Shown in pieces: positions 4,429-5,278 of a stretch of 5,278 bases of DNA (the stretch's first letter is position 1; each line of letters begins with the position of its first letter). A program made the translations under genes and the position numbers. This stretch comes from Desulfobacteraceae bacterium. GTDB lineage: Bacteria; Desulfobacterota; Desulfobacteria; Desulfobacterales; Desulfobacteraceae. The stretch spans positions 1 to 5,278 of the forward strand of contig JAAEMC010000789.1 in assembly GCA_024225895.1 (NCBI GenBank), written 5' to 3'. The notes under the pieces were generated by a model. That model did not search any database and was not told where the DNA came from. It saw nothing but the letters and a program-made list of their open reading frames with translations.

Positions 4429-5278
4429 CGCAGTTATTGCAAAAATTGGACTTGATCAGATTTTTTGTGCCACAGGCTTTGCAGGATTCGCTATCCTGTT
4501 TTTTTTCAACTTTTGTACCGCATTTGGGGCAGAATTTGGCATTGGCAGAAAGGTTTTTGCCACAACTTATGCATTGATCAAAGACCATGATCTGGTGGCC
4601 GCAAAAGGGGCAAAAGCTGGCATCACCCGGAATCATTTTACCGCAATCCGGGCATTTTTGCTTTTGGCTTTCATTTGCTTTAACGGCTTCTTTGGTTTCG
4701 CTCATCTGTGAGATCATGGAAGGAACCATAAACCCCAGCCCCATTCCCATTCCTTCGCCTCCGGCTCCCGGGTTTTCAGCCGCTTTTTCCATGGCAGCGG
4801 CTGCCTTTAATTTCATCAGCTTATTCATATCATCAAAAAGCCCTAAAGCGCTTTTGTCATCCATGAGTTTCTGAACTTCCTGTGGCGGGGTGATTGAATT
4901 TATAAATAAATCGGTGAGACCCAGGCCGAACCGGCTGAATTCATCCACCAGGCTTTCTTTTAAGCCCTTAGCCCAGGCTTCATATTTCCCCGGAAGATTC
5001 AGGATGGTGTCCAGGTTTTCCCCCATATAATCATTGAGTCTTGAGACAATCACCTTGCCGAGATATTCTTCAATATGCTCTGTAGTAAAGTTGGCCATGG
5101 TACCAATGAGCGAATTGATAAAGAGAATGGGCTGGATCACTCTTAGATTAAACATGCCAAATGCCCGAAGGCGGATCAGGCCCAGCTCACTGTCCTTGAA
5201 GGCCACGGGATCACGGGTCCCCCATTTTAGATTGGGAAAGACCTTCATATTGATAAAATATGCTTCTGCCCTTAAAGG
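4415..5278 (-). CDS. SPFH/stomatin-like protein with three C-terminal zinc ribbons (5' partial)
   Basis: The frame stays open from the window edge to the TAA at 4415, giving 287 visible residues. The Met codon at 5248 is internal: in-frame codons upstream encode PLRAEAYFIN, which continues the SPFH domain as in Bacillus YdjI, so the true start lies outside the window. Counting from that Met, residues 1-150 are the later SPFH (band 7) part with the family signature KWGTRDP and ELGLIRLRAFG. A helical, Ala-rich stretch and a Gly/Met-rich linker (160-182) follow. Three regular zinc ribbons, each CX2C-X10-CX2C, then begin at Cys199, Cys226 and Cys256. SPFH proteins form ring-like membrane scaffolds; members of this branch (COG4260 type) are linked to envelope stress in Bacillus. 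The ribbons may recruit partners, the overlapping downstream zinc-ribbon gene being the obvious candidate. The role here is inferred. Confidence 0.9.
   Translation of the reverse strand, partial: PLRAEAYFINMKVFPNLKWGTRDPVAFKDSELGLIRLRAFGMFNLRVIQPILFINSLIGTMANFTTEHIEEYLGKVIVSRLNDYMGENLDTILNLPGKYEAWAKGLKESLVDEFSRFGLGLTDLFINSITPPQEVQKLMDDKSALGLFDDMNKLMKLKAAAAMEKAAENPGAGGEGMGMGLGFMVPSMISQMSETKEAVKANESQKQKCPDCGKMIPGDASFCPFCGHQIMVFDQCISCGKNLSANAKFCPKCGTKVEKKQDSESCKACGTKNLIKSNFCNNCGEKL

Noticed and set aside
4415..5248. The Met codon at 5248 as the true start of the SPFH gene.
   Set aside because: The frame continues open to the window edge and the upstream codons match the SPFH family, so the gene is cut by the window rather than starting there.

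Overview
All supportable genes lie on the minus strand, so the biological reading order runs from position 5278 down to 1. Ferredoxin-type and zinc-ribbon proteins, an FNR-like regulator and a moderately AT-rich composition suggest an anaerobic bacterium, perhaps a sulfate reducer of the Desulfobacterota. That placement is inference from gene content; there is no phylogenetic marker in the window.

Right part (3220-5278): a two-gene operon. The first gene is a stomatin/prohibitin (SPFH) protein of the Bacillus YdjI type. Its N-terminus lies outside the window and its C-terminus carries three zinc ribbons. It overlaps by 14 nt a 402-residue soluble protein of unknown function, which is itself an internal duplication of a zinc ribbon followed by a Pro-Phe-Trp segment.

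Middle part (1674-3072): a Crp/Fnr-family regulator starting at TTG, followed by a cysteine-rich protein with two [4Fe-4S] motifs. The 109-nt gap between them holds a 16-bp near-palindrome with GTA-N8-TAC half-sites, placed 22 nt before a TA-N3-T box. This is the architecture of a class II activated promoter and matches the layout used by cyanobacterial NtcA. The regulator's recognition helix also looks NtcA-like, and it has cysteines that could form a redox or Fe-S sensor. The likely circuit is a redox-sensing regulator activating its neighbouring Fe-S protein. This is the most interesting system in the window.

Left part (11-1673): an AT-rich accessory stretch. It begins with a spacer carrying repeated GACCCCGTC motifs. 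A LysE/RhtB-type amino-acid exporter follows, then a more GC-rich 220-bp spacer with hairpins and a weak resemblance to an integron attC edge. It ends with a HigBA toxin-antitoxin pair. The higBA promoter fits a nearly leaderless toxin mRNA and has a palindromic operator candidate over its -10 box.
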